Notes under the pieces: model-generated
Told to the model about the DNA's origin: nothing
Seen by the model: the letters and a program-made list of their open reading frames with translations, nothing else
Database searches by the model: none
Assembly: GCA_904381285.1 (NCBI GenBank)
Contig: CAJFII010000004.1
Coordinates: 1 to 64,000, forward strand
Direction of reading: 5' to 3'
DNA: 64,000 nucleotides
Source of the DNA: an uncultured Clostridia bacterium
GTDB lineage: Bacteria; Bacillota; Clostridia; TANB77; CAG-508
Made by a program: the position numbers and the translations under genes
Shown here: piece after piece, positions 63,064-64,000 of the stretch
Position numbering within the stretch: the first letter of the stretch is position 1
Layout of the letters: every line of letters starts with the position of its first letter

Positions 63064-64000
63064 TTATTCTGTAATTCCAAAACGGAATTTATCTATTTCA
63101 TAATTTGTTTTTATTTCTTCTTCTGTAAGCACTCTATTATACATACTAACTCTGTGATATGATTTTTGTGAATTGTTTATTTCAAACTGCACAATACTAT
63201 CAGGATTAGTCTGATATGTTTTTTCTGCAAGTTTTTCTCCATTTACATATACTTGTGCATTTTTTGTTGAATAATCAAATGTATATACCAAAGAATCTGT
63301 TTTGTCTATAGTAGTTTTATAATCTAATTCAGCTGAATTAAATCTATATATTACACTAGTATCTTTTCCTCCTCCTATATACAAACTTCCATCATAAATA
63401 TTATTTTCATCATACCAAGTATGAGCAAGAAAACCATGCCAGCCCAAAGTTTCATCATTTTTTCCTACCCCACGCAATATTGCATAATTTTCAAAATTAT
63501 GCTCAGTAAATACCACTTCTATTGTCATGCTTGTTCCTTCTGCTATTTCCACTGGCATACTTACTTCATCATCATCACCATCTAGCAATAGTTCTTTTTC
63601 TTTCCAACCACTAGTTTCATCATTATTTATATTTGATAATAGTCCATCATTACCATTTCCACTTAAGTCTTTCCATACTATGGTTGTATCACTATGACCA
63701 TTTCCAGTATTGTTTTCCCCATCATAATACGCTAACATTCCGTCTTCAACATATACTTGTCTTTGTACTTCTGCACTATTTCCTGCTTTGTCTGTAAATT
63801 TTATATCATATATTCCTGGCTTTGTCGCTATAAATGATGTATCCTGACCTGCAATTATCCAATTTGTGTCATTATGAAGTTTATAGCTTAATGTACCGCC
63901 TTCTACATTACTATTATATTTAATATTTTTTATAGTGAATTTCCAACCGCTTTCTAGTTTTGTTTGTTCAACTTCAAATGTAGGTGCTTCTGTATTTTTA
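63064..64000 (-). CDS. LamG/concanavalin-like surface protein (partial, N-terminus beyond window)
   Basis: The frame is open from the right edge to 63064, 312 residues. Ig-like segment with GIYDIKFTDKAGNSAEVQRQ (about 63760-63850), then a LamG/jelly-roll domain: VWKDLSGNGNDGLLSN, WKEKELLLDGDDDEVSMPV, YTFDYSTKNAQVYVNGEK and HRVSMYNRVLTEEEI near the C-terminus. There is no LPXTG tail, so anchoring must be elsewhere in the protein. The Ig-like part recalls the Gly-rich protein at 39092-40509. Confidence 0.8.
   Translation of the reverse strand, partial: KNTEAPTFEVEQTKLESGWKFTIKNIKYNSNVEGGTLSYKLHNDTNWIIAGQDTSFIATKPGIYDIKFTDKAGNSAEVQRQVYVEDGMLAYYDGENNTGNGHSDTTIVWKDLSGNGNDGLLSNINNDETSGWKEKELLLDGDDDEVSMPVEIAEGTSMTIEVVFTEHNFENYAILRGVGKNDETLGWHGFLAHTWYDENNIYDGSLYIGGGKDTSVIYRFNSAELDYKTTIDKTDSLVYTFDYSTKNAQVYVNGEKLAEKTYQTNPDSIVQFEINNSQKSYHRVSMYNRVLTEEEIKTNYEIDKFRFGITE

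Noticed and set aside
1-64000. tRNA genes, rRNA genes or CRISPR array
   Set aside because: I saw no cloverleaf-like GC-rich stretch, no rRNA sequence and no regularly spaced repeats, so the missing tRNA-Arg(CCG) cannot be tested inside this window.

Overview
The window comes from a very AT-rich, spore-forming anaerobe of the Clostridia (Bacillota). Spo0A, SpoIIGA, SigE, SigG and two BofA-family proteins point to sporulation. Pyruvate formate-lyase points to fermentation. GatCAB, a glmS ribozyme, a CIRCE-like operator and Gly-rich, LamG and thioester surface proteins fit a gut-type Firmicute. There are no rRNA or tRNA genes and no CRISPR array. Most genes lie on the minus strand.

Layout. 1-9.8 kb: partial RhuM gene, lipase, P-loop protein, a folate import and polyglutamylation operon (folT-folC-ecfA-ecfT), an acyl-CoA synthetase (plus strand), BofA, RNase G and Pth. 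9.8-17 kb: amidase, two glycosyltransferases, aldo/keto reductase, VanY-like peptidase, TrmB, MFS and Hsp20. 17.5-17.9 kb: a convergent type I toxin-antitoxin locus. 18-28.3 kb: spo0A, housekeeping enzymes, a WG-repeat protein, a CorC-like protein, a thioester adhesin and a sortase-fold protein without catalytic His or Cys. 28.6-35.9 kb: ispH, uvrC, an unidentified small RNA, hpt, a Bax-inhibitor-like protein and glmS with its ribozyme. 36-47.4 kb: the division and sporulation cluster murA-ftsQ-DUF881 x2-sbp-ftsA-ftsZ-(Gly-rich protein)-spoIIGA-sigE-sigG. 47.7-50.3 kb: accessory island with a DUF4258/YgiT toxin-antitoxin pair, a BRO-type gene remnant, a patatin and a compositionally foreign gene. 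50.5-64 kb: cdd, queA, a membrane zincin, pflB-pflA, rpsT, gatC-HAD-gatA-gatB, a cyclophilin and a LamG surface protein.

The main discovery candidate is a recoding system. Six conserved genes (P-loop protein, ecfA, fadD, rng, sigE, Gly-rich protein) are each broken by one or two single-base +1 shifts, eight in all. Every shift has the same form: an in-frame CGG codon whose C must be skipped so that the next three bases, GGA or GGT, are read as glycine. In ecfA the recovered glycine is the invariant Gly of the Walker A motif. In rng the shift is needed to reach the second metal-binding Asp. In my manual scan about 100 other CGG trinucleotides on coding strands lie out of phase. The only in-frame sense CGG codons are in one foreign-looking gene (49580-50332) and in a doubtful 38-codon ORF (57963-58079). 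The simplest reading is that CGG has no arginine decoder here and CGGN directs a +1 shift, or four-base decoding, as glycine. A systematic sequence artefact must be excluded.
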